From assembly GCA_025459145.1 (NCBI GenBank), contig JALORD010000024.1, positions 1 to 37,883 on the forward strand: a stretch of 37,883 nt of DNA, in the 5' to 3' direction. Of this stretch, positions 24,207-33,419 are shown one piece after another. Made by a program: the position numbers and the translations under genes. Under the pieces are notes generated by a model. The model saw only the letters and a program-made list of their open reading frames with translations. It ran no database searches and had not been told where the DNA came from. Numbering within the stretch: the stretch's first letter is position 1; each line of letters opens with the position of its first letter. The stretch is from Pirellulaceae bacterium (GTDB lineage: Bacteria; Planctomycetota; Planctomycetia; Pirellulales; Pirellulaceae).

Positions 24207-26058
24207 TCGCCGCGGGCGTTTGCTGCGACCGTGGCGTCGTGCGTGCTGTCCCCCAATTTCGGCAGTCACCCGTCTCACATTTCGAAGGCTTTCTGATCGC
24301 CGAGCGGGGGTTACAACGACGCAAGCTCGATTCCTGCTTGTCATCGTGCTGCTCGGAATGTTCCTTGGGTGTCGGGCAGAGAAAATCCAGTCGCCACGAC
24401 CAGAAACCTCAGGGAAATCGAATGCAAAGGCGGACGACCTGCCAATTCCACGGTTTGTCGACGTTACGACCAAGTCCGGAATTTCCGCCATTTACCGAAA
24501 CGGAGAGGAGACGGGGAATTGCAGTTATGTGGAGTCGCTCGGCGGAGGTGTCGGTGTAAGCGACTTCGATGGGGATGGTCTGATGGACCTGTTTTTCCCT
24601 GGGGGTGGCACCATCCAAACGAACGAGCCACTCCGCGGAATTCCCGGCACGATGTGGCGAAATCGGGGGCAAATGGCCTTTGACAACGCGACGCGCGCTG
24701 CAGCCCTCGATCGCGCCGACAATTACACGCACGGTTGTGCAATTGCCGACCTCGACAACGACGGCTTTCCGGACCTGCTCGTGACGGGATATGGGGGATT
24801 GCAGCTGTTTCGCAACCAAGGGGATGGCACTTTCGTCGAATCGCGCGAGCCCGCCGGACTCCTGGATGATTCCTGGAGTTCTAGCGCCGCGTGGGGAGAT
24901 TTCGATGGTGATGGAAACCTCGATCTCTACGTCGTCCACTATGTCGACTGGTCTTGGCAAAACCATCCGTATTGTCAGTCAACTCAGTCGGGCAAACGCG
25001 ATCTCTGCGCCCCGGCCGATTTTGCCCCTCTCAGCGATGTGGTCTATTTCAGCCGAGGCGACGGCACGTTCGGGGCGGCCTCGGGAGATGTTGGTCTCGC
25101 TCCTGGGGGAAAAGGACTGGGAGTGATCGCAGCGGATGTGAATCTAGACGCAAAGCTGGACGTGTACGTTGCCAACGACACGACGCCTAATTTTCTGCTG
25201 ATTAATCAGGGAAACGGACGCTTCCAGGAGCGCGGCGTTTCCAGCGGCACGGCCTTCGATCAACGCGGCATCCCCAACGGCAGCATGGGACTAGCCGTCT
25301 TCGACTACGACCACGACCTGCAACCCGACATTTGGGTCACCAACTACGAGCGGGAAACATTTGGCCTCTATCACAATGACGGAGGAGGAGCATTTCGCTG
25401 TTTAACCGAGGCAGCGGGAATTGCTTCTCTCGGAACGCTGTTCGTGGGGTTTGGCACGGTCGCTGCCGACTTTTCTCATCGCGGACAGGAGGATTTGGTC
25501 GTCAGCAACGGTCATATCATGAAACACCCAGGGACCTCGACCGTGGCCCAGGTACCCCTATACCTTGGTAATGATGGAAACGGCCGATTTGAGCGACTAC
25601 CGTTTCCCGACGGCAACTATTTCGCGGAGGTCCATCGAGGGCGCGGCGTGGTTGCGGCTGACCTCGATCGGGACGGCTGGCTCGACCTCGTCTTTTCGCA
25701 TGTCGAGGAGCCCGCGACGGTCCTGCAGCAACAACACCCCCAATCAGGCGGACATAGAGGCGGCGACAATTGGCTAGGACTCCGCCTGATCGGCCGTAGG
25801 GCCAATCGCGATGCGATTGGAGCCCACGTCATCCTCACGACGACAGCCGGGAAGCAATACCGCACGATCGTCGGTGGCGGCAGCTATTTGTCGCAGAATC
25901 CTTACGAAGTACGCTTCGGATGGCCCGACGGGGCGACTGCTGTCGAGGCCCAGATCACGTGGCCCAGCGGAGACCGGCAGATTGTCACTCCACTCACCCC
26001 AGGAGCGGTGAGTCCGGTGCTTGAACCAACCGGCGGACAGCCCAATGCTATTCCCTAG
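24163..26058 (+). CDS. FG-GAP/VCBS repeat protein with ASPIC/UnbV domain (CRTAC1-like lipoprotein)
   Basis: This exported protein carries at least six Ca-binding FG-GAP/VCBS-type repeats, for example DFDGDGLMDLFFPGG, DLDNDGFPDLLVTGYGG, DFDGDGNLDLYVVHYVD, DYDHDLQPDIWVTNYE and DLDRDGWLDLVFSH. A C-terminal ASPIC/UnbV domain follows (DAIGAHVILTTTAGKQYRTI, GGGSYLSQNPYEVRFGWPDG). Such repeats build beta-propellers found in extracellular and adhesion proteins. A hydrophobic stretch ending FLGC suggests a lipoprotein anchor. The start is uncertain. The ATG at 24163 overlaps the TPR gene and leaves a long Arg-rich leader (about 60 residues) before the hydrophobic stretch. A TTG at 24220, 14 bases after the TPR stop, would shorten it. 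Confidence 0.88.
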   Translation: MHRILEGAFTRTSLNRRGRLLRPWRRACCPPISAVTRLTFRRLSDRRAGVTTTQARFLLVIVLLGMFLGCRAEKIQSPRPETSGKSNAKADDLPIPRFVDVTTKSGISAIYRNGEETGNCSYVESLGGGVGVSDFDGDGLMDLFFPGGGTIQTNEPLRGIPGTMWRNRGQMAFDNATRAAALDRADNYTHGCAIADLDNDGFPDLLVTGYGGLQLFRNQGDGTFVESREPAGLLDDSWSSSAAWGDFDGDGNLDLYVVHYVDWSWQNHPYCQSTQSGKRDLCAPADFAPLSDVVYFSRGDGTFGAASGDVGLAPGGKGLGVIAADVNLDAKLDVYVANDTTPNFLLINQGNGRFQERGVSSGTAFDQRGIPNGSMGLAVFDYDHDLQPDIWVTNYERETFGLYHNDGGGAFRCLTEAAGIASLGTLFVGFGTVAADFSHRGQEDLVVSNGHIMKHPGTSTVAQVPLYLGNDGNGRFERLPFPDGNYFAEVHRGRGVVAADLDRDGWLDLVFSHVEEPATVLQQQHPQSGGHRGGDNWLGLRLIGRRANRDAIGAHVILTTTAGKQYRTIVGGGSYLSQNPYEVRFGWPDGATAVEAQITWPSGDRQIVTPLTPGAVSPVLEPTGGQPNAIP

Positions 26059-26214
26059 ATTTGGGGCTAGTCATTGAGGGATTGTGATCCGCGGTGAATC
26101 GCGCTAGTCAACGTTGGTCGATTGCGCAGAAAAATGCGGCCGAGGTCTTGGAGGACACGGCTGCGCGATAATTCGAAATCGGCTGCGGGCGCTTCCAGCC
26201 CTCGTTCCAGCGGG

Positions 26215-26535
26215 TTAGAGCTTGGACGCCATTTCCTGGGCTTTGGCCTTCACCTTAGCCGGGTCGTTTAAGCCGCGCAACTCTTCAAATCCTTTGCTCA
26301 ATTCGTCCGCCTTTGCAGGGTCCGATGCCCGCAGGTTTTCGATTTCCTGGCCGATCATTTCAAATCCGCTGTCCTTCTCGCCAGTCTGCGCGAGCGCGCT
26401 GAGGCTGGTTTTGATCGATTCCGTCGGTGCGGGCGCCGCTACTTCCGTGGGAGTGTCCTTGACAGCTCCGCAGCCCACCAAGCCCAGAACCACCACCAAA
26501 CCAAGTAGCCGCAGTAAATTACCCATTTGATTCAT
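26215..26535 (-). CDS. Small lipoprotein
   Basis: The 106-residue product begins MNQMGNLLRLLGLVVVLGLV followed by GC, a good lipobox (LVGC), so it should be lipidated and membrane-anchored. The mature part is short, acidic and helical, with the segment DPAKADELSKGFEELRGLND. It is not recognised beyond small planctomycete lipoproteins found beside DUF1559 genes. It lies 104 bp downstream of the DUF1559 gene on the same strand, with a hairpin between them. A second start at codon 4 is possible. Confidence 0.8.
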   Translation of the reverse strand: MNQMGNLLRLLGLVVVLGLVGCGAVKDTPTEVAAPAPTESIKTSLSALAQTGEKDSGFEMIGQEIENLRASDPAKADELSKGFEELRGLNDPAKVKAKAQEMASKL

Positions 26536-26578
26536 TGCTTCGCCTGTTTACTCGAAGTGAAAGTTCTCAAAAGCAGAA

Positions 26579-26607
26579 ACCCCGTCTGCCGCTGGGGCCA
26601 ACGGGGT
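26579..26607 (-). terminator. Hairpin between DUF1559 gene and lipoprotein gene
   Basis: ACCCCGT (26579-26585) and ACGGGGT (26601-26607) form a perfect 7-bp stem with a 15-base loop. On the minus strand it is followed by TTTCTGCTTTTG. This fits an intrinsic terminator, or a partial one that reduces read-through into the lipoprotein gene. The T-tract is interrupted. Confidence 0.55.
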
Positions 26608-26639
26608 CTCAAGTTGTTTATTTTCGCGTGCGATAGCGC

Positions 26640-27680
26640 CTAGTTCTCAACGATTGCTTCGCCGCCGAAGGCGCTGCCTATGGCCTGATAGGTCACGAAA
26701 TTGATCGTATTCGAGAAGATCCGAACGCTTCCATCTCCCATCGCATGCATTGCACCACCGGGGTGGCGACTCCGTGCTGGGAACACACCTTTCGCATCGG
26801 CCTGGCCGCAGCCAGCGCAGTCGTGACAGGCTGGGTACTTCCAGTTCGGCGGCGCTAGCGTGTTGATTGCAGCATTGTAGAAACCGGGCGCACTCCAGCG
26901 GAATCCAGAGAAAGTCAACTGGTTCGCTCCACCAGCTTGTCCTACTGACAAACACGTTTGTCCGTAGGTTTCGAGCTGCGCCTGAGTGGCGAAATCATTG
27001 GGGTAGGATGCGTCCCAGGCTTGGCCCCGAATAACGTCCCCAAAAACCGTGAATCGCGTATTCGTGCCATCGCCTTTCACGAACTCGCCGAGCATGATCG
27101 TGTTGGAAAGGCCGTCCGTCACGTCCGCGAACGGACGCTCTCTTTCGCGAGTGAACATGCCGTTCACCAGCGCGAAGGACGTATTCCAACCTCGATTCGA
27201 GCCTTCGCTCACACCGTAGTTGTTCTGGCCAAGTTCGGTGGCGCTGGGGTACGCGCGATCCGACGGGCAGACAAGAATCTTGATGGGGGTGCGGCCCACG
27301 GTCAGAGCACCCGGAGTACCGATATTCTCGTGATGCCACTGATCGAAGCGAAATTGCTTGAAGACGTTGTCCTGCTCGATAAATGGCAGGACCATCGTCA
27401 TGGCCGAGTAGCCGTTCCAGTTACTATTCGCGGCCACGCCGTTATTGGGGCCGCCCGAGGAATTGATCAGCGAACTGGCCGTTCGAGGTAGCTTGCCGTG
27501 CGTTCCTTCGTAATTGTGGAAGGCAAGGGCAAGTTGCTTAAGGTTGTTGCTGCACGACGAGCGCCGGGCCGACTCGCGGGCGGCCTGCACAGCCGGCAAT
27601 AGCAAAGCCACTAGCACGCCGATAATGGCAATGACAACCAGCAGCTCCACGAGCGTGAATGCCTGCCTTCGATGTCTCAT
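26640..27680 (-). CDS. DUF1559 domain protein with prepilin-type N-terminus
   Basis: The 346-residue protein starts MRHRRQAFTLVELLVVIAII, a type IV prepilin-like leader cleaved before F8 by a prepilin peptidase, followed by the pseudopilin helix. The DUF1559 body contains CSNNLKQLALAFHNYEGTHG and the C-terminal H-x9-DG motif (HPGGAMHAMGDGS). The cysteine cluster CHDCAGC lies before it. These proteins are present in very many copies in planctomycetes, and their function is largely unknown; pseudopilin-like extracellular structures are suspected. The residue before the cleavage site is Ala rather than the usual Gly. The start has AGGA eight bases upstream. A small lipoprotein follows, a common pairing. 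Confidence 0.95.
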   Translation of the reverse strand: MRHRRQAFTLVELLVVIAIIGVLVALLLPAVQAARESARRSSCSNNLKQLALAFHNYEGTHGKLPRTASSLINSSGGPNNGVAANSNWNGYSAMTMVLPFIEQDNVFKQFRFDQWHHENIGTPGALTVGRTPIKILVCPSDRAYPSATELGQNNYGVSEGSNRGWNTSFALVNGMFTRERERPFADVTDGLSNTIMLGEFVKGDGTNTRFTVFGDVIRGQAWDASYPNDFATQAQLETYGQTCLSVGQAGGANQLTFSGFRWSAPGFYNAAINTLAPPNWKYPACHDCAGCGQADAKGVFPARSRHPGGAMHAMGDGSVRIFSNTINFVTYQAIGSAFGGEAIVEN

Positions 27681-28214
27681 GAGAGGGTCCTGAGTAAGGG
27701 ATAGATAATAATTTCTACCTGCCGCCCCATGAAAAGCAGCGGCAGAGATCGCCCAATTCCAAGATAAAGATTTTAAGGAACAAAAAAATCTACGTCAATG
27801 GTTGGGAATCATTTCTCCCGGACCCTCGCCCTAGCGGTTCGGGAATTTCCCCTACGCCACTTGTGGATGATGGGGCCGGCATGGCTTGCCTGAAGCAGCG
27901 CAGGCTCGATTTGCTAGATCTCGGGCCAAAGCCCCTATCACCCCATATTGGGTGGTGTTCAAATTTGCTACTTTGCCACTTCAAGAATTTCACTCGACCA
28001 TACGCCGTCCCGTTTTTGCCTGCCTCGTCGCTGCATTTTCTCCCTTGCCGCATCTGCGCAGTTTGAGGTAATCTTCTGAGCGCTCGACTGTGCGAGGCAG
28101 CACTTTGCCTACCCCAAGGCTGAATCGACTTGGCAAGGGGCCGGCTCTTCCCAGCGCAGTTGCGTTACGCGGGACAGGACGTTTCCCGCGCCCGATCAAC
28201 GGATTGAGGTTGCC
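27681..28214. other. Divergent intergenic region with leader hairpin
   Basis: This 534-bp region lies between the divergent DUF1559 and PVC cytochrome genes and contains no convincing ORF. Close to the plus-strand gene, CGCGGGA (28168-28174) and TCCCGCG (28184-28190) form a perfect 7-bp stem with a 9-base loop, ending 24 bases before the ATG. It could be part of an mRNA leader or a DNA site. A weaker CCAAG/CTTGG stem lies near 28115. An AT-rich stretch near 27700-27790 probably holds the DUF1559 promoter. Confidence 0.35.
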
Positions 28215-31200
28215 ATGACCGGATGGATCCCAGCGCAATGGAGTGTGACGCGGCAATTGGTCGTTGTGGCTATCTGGGCTGCAACGCTACTTGCCCTCGG
28301 TTGGACGCCCACGCTTCTGGCCCAAGACGCCCAGTGGATCTGGGCATCCGAACAGTCGCCGGATGATGTCCCACCCGGCACGGAATGCTATTTCCGCAAG
28401 ACGTTCAATCTGCGTTCGCCCGAGGCGGGGCAGATCGCCATCGCCGCCGACGACGCCTACGATCTGTACATCAATGGCCGCCGAATCGGCCAAGGCACCG
28501 CCTCGCGGAAGCTGGTGGAAATCGATATCTCGCGGCAGTTGGGCCGCGGTCAGAACGTGATCGCGGTCCGCGTGACCAATCGGGGCGGACAGACGGCCGC
28601 CCTCGTGGCCCGGGTCACGATCAAGGAACAGGACGCCGGCTGGCAAGCCTACTCGACCGACGCGAGCTGGAAGGCGTCGCTCGCGGCGCTGCCGCTCTGG
28701 AACACCGCGCTCTACAACGACCGAGGCTGGGAAGCTGCCAAGCCGTTTGGTCCGCTGACCGTGGCGGCTCCGGCGGGCGATCCAGCCGCCGAACCGACGA
28801 CCGAAACGGCCCCCCCTGCCGAAGAATCGGTCGCCAAAGGGAGCCGGTTCACGATCGACGAACAGTTTCAGGTGCAACAGGTCCTTTCCGGCGAAGAGTC
28901 CGGCTCGCTCACCACGATGACCTTCAACGAGTTTGGGCACATCCTGGCCGCGAAAGAAGGGGGCGGATTGCTCCTGATTTACGACGGGAACAACGACAAG
29001 ATTCCCGAGAAAGTTCGGACTTATTGCGACAAGGTGAGCAATATCCAGGGCATTCTGGCCCTGAATGGCGAGGTGTTTGTCACGGCTGATGGCCCCGACG
29101 GTGCGGGCCTGTATCGCTTGTCCGACAAAGATCGTGATGGCGTGCTCGAGCATGTCCGCACGCTGATTCGTTTTGAATGCGAAGTGCTGGAACACGGCGC
29201 CCACGGCATCGTTCTCGGCCCCGATGGGCTCCTGTATTTGATCCTGGGCAATCATGCCAAGATTGTCGGCAACTACGACGACGGCAGCCCGCACCGCGAC
29301 TTTTACGAAGGGGACCTGCTGCAGCCGCGTTACGAAGATCCAGGCGGACACGCCGTGGGGATCAAGGCCCCGGGTGGAATCGTCATTCGGACGGATACCG
29401 AAGGGAGCGGCGTGCAACTGGTCGCTGGCGGCCTTCGCAATCCGTACGACCTGGCATTCAATCGCGAAGGCGACTTGTTCATTCACGACGCCGATATGGA
29501 GTCGGATGAAGGCATGACCTGGTATCGCCCGACCCGGCTATGCCACATCATTCCTGGCGGCGAATACGGCTGGCGCAGCGGCTGGGCCAAATGGCCCGAC
29601 TACTTCGTCGATTCGCTGCCGCCAGTGCTCGAAACGGGACGCGGTTCTCCCGCAGGAATGGTTGTTTATAACCACCTGATGTTTCCGGCCCGCTACCACG
29701 GCACCGTCTTTACGGCCGACTGGGCTCAGGGGCGGATTCTAGCCGTCAAAACGAAACGCAGCGGAGCAACTTATACCGCCAGCAGCGAAGTGTTTCTCGA
29801 GGGGAACCCGCTGAATGTGACCGATTTGGAAGTCGGCCCGGATGGCTGGCTGTACTTTACGACCGGGGGACGCGGAACTGGCGGCGGAATCTATCGTGTG
29901 GTCTGGCGAGGACAGGTGCCTGCCGAGGTCGCCGATATCGGCACCGGTCTGACTGCCGCGATTCGCCAGCCGCAAACCCAAGCCAGCTACAGCCGGCAGA
30001 ATGTCGCGGCGATTCGCAAACAGATGGGTTCCAACTGGGACCCGAGTCTGGTGGGCGTGGCCCGCAGTGCGGCCAATCCGGCTCAGTATCGGCTGCAGGC
30101 GCTCGACCTGATGCAGTTGTTTGGACCGCCCCCGTCGCCCGAGCTACTGATCGAACTATCGCAAGAGCCTAACGAGCTCGTCCGTGCCAAGGCTGCCGAG
30201 TTCATGGGATTGCATGTGACGCCGGAAACCAGCGCCCGGCTGGTCGAGCTCTTGAACGACAACGATCGGGCGGTCCGCCGCAGGGCCTGCGAAGCATTGG
30301 CCCGGTCCGACTTTGCACCGCCGCTCGAATCGATCCTGAAAATGCTCGCCTCCGACGACCGTTTCGAAGCCTGGGCCGCGCGCCGAGTGCTCGAGCGGAT
30401 GCCGGTCGAAAAATGGCAAACCGAAGTGCTCGGCTCGACCGACCAGCGAGTGCTGATCGAGGGGAGCCTGGCACTTATCGTGGCTCATCCGACGCGCGAC
30501 AACGCGCTGGCCGTCTTGCAGCAGCTTAGCTCGAAGATGCAAGGGTTCGTCAGCGATCGGAACTTCGTCGACATGCTGCGCGTGATGCAGGTGGCGATTG
30601 CCCGGGCCGAGATCAAGCCCGAGGAAGTGCCCGGCCTGCGCCAGCAACTGGCCGAGGAGTTTCCGGCCGGCGAAACGATCATGAATCGCGAACTCGTGCG
30701 GCTGCTCTGCTATCTGCAAGAGTCGTCGATCATGGATCGATACGTGAAGTATCTGAAGTCCCCCGCGCCCGAGATGGAAAAGCTCCATCTGGCGCTGCAC
30801 CTGCGGTTTATCGAGACAGGCTGGACACCCGAACAGCGACTGGAACTGCTTGCCTTCTACGAGGAGGCCAACGGCCGCAAAGGAGGCGGGAGCTACGCAC
30901 GTTACATCATCAATGCGACGCGCGACTTCTGCCGGAACCTAAGCGAGGAAGAATCGCGACTCGTCCTCGAAAAGGGAGAGCAGTGGCCCAATGCCGCGCT
31001 CGGCGCGCTTTACAAGCTGCCGCCCGATTTTGATGAAGCGACGCTCAAAATGCTGCAGGACCTGGATGGCCGGCTGGCCGATAGCGAAGGGGACTCCGTG
31101 CAGCGACTGCAGGTCGGCATCGTGGCGGTCTTGGCCCGCCAAGGAAGCGAACCGGCAATGGCCTACTTGAGGCAGGTTTGGGATCAGTTCCCGGATCGGC

Positions 31201-32084
31201 GTCCATCGGTCGCCTTGGGCCTCGCCCAACAGCCGGAGGGGGCCAACTGGGTCTACCTCGTACGCAGTTTGCCGCTCTTGGAAGCAGCCGCCGCGCGGCA
31301 GGTCTGTGCGCGACTGCTGGCCGTTGAACAGGCTCCCGAGGAGTCGGAATACTACCGGCAGACGATCCTCCTGGGGCTGAAGATGAAGCAGAAAAACTTT
31401 GAGCAGGAAGATGCCGCCGAGCCGGCGCTCGCCTTGCTGCAGTACTGGACGGGTGAGGAATTGGCTGCAGGTGAGCCGGAGGACAAACAGCTGGCCGCCT
31501 GGCAAGCGTGGTTCGTCGGCCAGTATCCCGATCAGCCCGAAGCGAAACTGCCGGAGCTATCGGACACCGCCAAATACTCGTTCGACGAATTGCTGGCCCA
31601 CCTTTCGAACGTCGAAACCCAAGGCGTCGCCACGAAGGGAGCCGAAGTGTTCGTCAAGGCGCAGTGCGCCAAGTGCCACCGCTTCGATCAAGGGGGAGAT
31701 AATTTCGGGCCGGATCTGACTGCTGTGAATCAGCGCTTCAGCCGGAAGGAATTACTCGAATCGATCGTCTACCCCTCGCACGTGATCTCGTCGCAGTACG
31801 CTTCGAAGCTGGTCCGCACGATCGACGGCCGCACATTCACGGGCCTCGTCGTGCCCGGGGCCGCGGGCGAGACGGTCATCATGCAATCCAGCGGGGAAAA
31901 AGTGGTAATCCCCTCGGCCGAGATCGACGAAACCAAGCCCAGCAAACTGTCGGTCATGCCGGCGGGGCTCGTCGATCCGTTGTCGCTGGAAGAGATTGCG
32001 GACCTGTTTGCGTACTTGCAAAAGAGCAAACGGACAAATCCGGGTACCCTCAGCCGACGGCCGGTGAGCACGGAGGCGAAATAG
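28215..32084 (+). CDS. PVC-type haem-binding dehydrogenase-like protein with HEAT repeats
   Basis: The 1289-residue exported protein has a signal peptide (hydrophobic 14-30, possible cleavage after LLAQ37). A sugar-binding/jelly-roll-like domain follows at about 38-150 (AQWIWASEQSPDDVPPGTEC). Next is a glucose-dehydrogenase-like beta-propeller at about 215-590 (PDGLLYLILGNHAKIVGNYD, AGGLRNPYDLAFNREGD). HEAT-like helical repeats cover about 620-1130. The C-terminal PVC-type haem domain has the CxxCH site CAKCH (1151-1155). This architecture is characteristic of Planctomycetes-Verrucomicrobia proteins, thought to oxidise sugars or polysaccharides at the cell envelope and pass electrons to cytochromes. 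The substrate is unknown. The nitroreductase-like gene starts 21 bp after it on the same strand. Confidence 0.93.
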   Translation: MTGWIPAQWSVTRQLVVVAIWAATLLALGWTPTLLAQDAQWIWASEQSPDDVPPGTECYFRKTFNLRSPEAGQIAIAADDAYDLYINGRRIGQGTASRKLVEIDISRQLGRGQNVIAVRVTNRGGQTAALVARVTIKEQDAGWQAYSTDASWKASLAALPLWNTALYNDRGWEAAKPFGPLTVAAPAGDPAAEPTTETAPPAEESVAKGSRFTIDEQFQVQQVLSGEESGSLTTMTFNEFGHILAAKEGGGLLLIYDGNNDKIPEKVRTYCDKVSNIQGILALNGEVFVTADGPDGAGLYRLSDKDRDGVLEHVRTLIRFECEVLEHGAHGIVLGPDGLLYLILGNHAKIVGNYDDGSPHRDFYEGDLLQPRYEDPGGHAVGIKAPGGIVIRTDTEGSGVQLVAGGLRNPYDLAFNREGDLFIHDADMESDEGMTWYRPTRLCHIIPGGEYGWRSGWAKWPDYFVDSLPPVLETGRGSPAGMVVYNHLMFPARYHGTVFTADWAQGRILAVKTKRSGATYTASSEVFLEGNPLNVTDLEVGPDGWLYFTTGGRGTGGGIYRVVWRGQVPAEVADIGTGLTAAIRQPQTQASYSRQNVAAIRKQMGSNWDPSLVGVARSAANPAQYRLQALDLMQLFGPPPSPELLIELSQEPNELVRAKAAEFMGLHVTPETSARLVELLNDNDRAVRRRACEALARSDFAPPLESILKMLASDDRFEAWAARRVLERMPVEKWQTEVLGSTDQRVLIEGSLALIVAHPTRDNALAVLQQLSSKMQGFVSDRNFVDMLRVMQVAIARAEIKPEEVPGLRQQLAEEFPAGETIMNRELVRLLCYLQESSIMDRYVKYLKSPAPEMEKLHLALHLRFIETGWTPEQRLELLAFYEEANGRKGGGSYARYIINATRDFCRNLSEEESRLVLEKGEQWPNAALGALYKLPPDFDEATLKMLQDLDGRLADSEGDSVQRLQVGIVAVLARQGSEPAMAYLRQVWDQFPDRRPSVALGLAQQPEGANWVYLVRSLPLLEAAAARQVCARLLAVEQAPEESEYYRQTILLGLKMKQKNFEQEDAAEPALALLQYWTGEELAAGEPEDKQLAAWQAWFVGQYPDQPEAKLPELSDTAKYSFDELLAHLSNVETQGVATKGAEVFVKAQCAKCHRFDQGGDNFGPDLTAVNQRFSRKELLESIVYPSHVISSQYASKLVRTIDGRTFTGLVVPGAAGETVIMQSSGEKVVIPSAEIDETKPSKLSVMPAGLVDPLSLEEIADLFAYLQKSKRTNPGTLSRRPVSTEAK

Positions 32085-32105
32085 CGTTCGCCATGACCGC
32101 CAGCC

Positions 32106-33410
32106 ATGACTTTTAGCCATGGGCCACGTTGCCCCTCTATGGTGCCCCATTCTCCAATTCGAGCCTTAACCTCCTCGGCGGTCGCAGAGCGCTCGGGCTC
32201 GGCGCGCGGGGCACCGGTCGGCCAATCGACAGGCACAGCTTCGCCTTCCAGTAGCGGGAAGAAACGCGGGCGACGAATCTGGTCGCAGATCAAGGCGTTT
32301 CCCACCCGCGCCGTCCACCGAATCATCGACTCAATTCCCCACTCGTGGCGGGCAGCGTGGGTTCAGCGTGCCTCGCGCTCGCCGCTGTTCGTTGGTCTCT
32401 ATTACCTCTGGTCGGGAGATTTTGCACGCGAACAACTGGCCACGTTCAGTGGCCGGCAGATTCATCGGCAGCGGCATGCGGCCGGCCACATGGACGCAGT
32501 TCGTTACGCCCTCCGGCGAAGTATTCACCGGATCGAAAAGGGATTGATCATGCGTCCCCGGCGGGAAGTTTTCGCTGAGGAATACATACGGGAAGCGGTC
32601 GCAGACTATGTACGCCTGCTGGAATCCCATTCGTCGGCGCAAAATGCAGCCGCAGATCCGCTGATTTGCTGGGCTCGAGACGTTCTCGATCTGTACTTCG
32701 ACGTGACAGGGAGTTCGCCGATACTCGACAAGGCCCGGCGCGCATATTTCGCTCTGGGGTCGGCTCATCCTCCCCCCCCGCAATCGGCCAGTCCGATCGT
32801 CCCCTATCGACGCGATGATCAGCACCCGACGATTTCGATCGACGCCATGACCGCCCTGGCCCATCGCCGCCGGAGCGTGCGCTGGTATGAGCAAAGGCCC
32901 GTGCCACGCGACATCCTCGATCGCGCGATGGAAGTTGCCCGCTGGTCGCCAAGTGCCTGCAACCGGCAACCGTTTGAGTTCCGGTTCTTTGATGACCCCG
33001 ACCTGATTGCGCGCATTGTTCAGATACCGATGGGCACCAAGGGATTCGCCCAGCAAATTCCCTGCCTGGCCGTACTGGTGGGCCAGTTGCGCGCCTTTCC
33101 GCTCGAGCGGGATCGACATTTGATCTACATCGATGCCGCTCTGGCGGCGATGGCCTTCGAGTTTGGCCTCGAAGTTCAAGGAGTCAGCAGCTGTTCGATC
33201 AATTGGCCCGACATCACCGAGAAGGAAGAGTTGTTGGCCCGCACGATCGGTCTCGCAGATGACGAACGTGCGGTCATGCTGATTTCTTGCGGCTTTCCCG
33301 ATCCCGCAGGATTCGTGCCCTACTCCGAGAAGAAGCCGCTCGACGAAATCCGCCGCTTTAACTTTGTGGGCTCGGCTGCGTCCTCTCCCGAATCACCCTG
33401 CCGACAATAG
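32106..33410 (+). CDS. Nitroreductase-family protein linked to polysaccharide pyruvyltransferase
   Basis: The C-terminal half (about 240-425) is a nitroreductase-fold FMN domain. It has ALAHRRRSVRWYEQRPVP, the flavin-site segment ARWSPSACNRQPFEFRFFD, then FAQQIPCLAVLV, DAALAAMAFEFGLEVQGVSS and MLISCGFPD. The N-terminal half has RRSIHRIEKGLIMRPRREVF, a segment I associate with nitroreductases from exopolysaccharide clusters. The first 60 residues are low in complexity, and the true start may be the Met at 32139 or later. The reaction is unknown; reduction or oxidation of a sugar, lipid or flavin is possible. The pyruvyltransferase gene begins nine bases after its stop, so the two are very probably co-expressed and function in one pathway. 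Confidence 0.82.
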   Translation: MTFSHGPRCPSMVPHSPIRALTSSAVAERSGSARGAPVGQSTGTASPSSSGKKRGRRIWSQIKAFPTRAVHRIIDSIPHSWRAAWVQRASRSPLFVGLYYLWSGDFAREQLATFSGRQIHRQRHAAGHMDAVRYALRRSIHRIEKGLIMRPRREVFAEEYIREAVADYVRLLESHSSAQNAAADPLICWARDVLDLYFDVTGSSPILDKARRAYFALGSAHPPPPQSASPIVPYRRDDQHPTISIDAMTALAHRRRSVRWYEQRPVPRDILDRAMEVARWSPSACNRQPFEFRFFDDPDLIARIVQIPMGTKGFAQQIPCLAVLVGQLRAFPLERDRHLIYIDAALAAMAFEFGLEVQGVSSCSINWPDITEKEELLARTIGLADDERAVMLISCGFPDPAGFVPYSEKKPLDEIRRFNFVGSAASSPESPCRQ

Positions 33411-33419
33411 GTCTGCGTT

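Noticed and set aside
26067-26110. Direct repeat GCTAGTCA in the convergent gap after the FG-GAP gene
   Set aside because: Only eight bases and two copies, which is compatible with chance; no mobile-element features flank it.
28287-29486. 399-codon minus-strand frame inside the PVC cytochrome gene
   Set aside because: Antisense shadow caused by GC-rich codon usage; it shows no recognisable domain, and the plus strand carries the known architecture.
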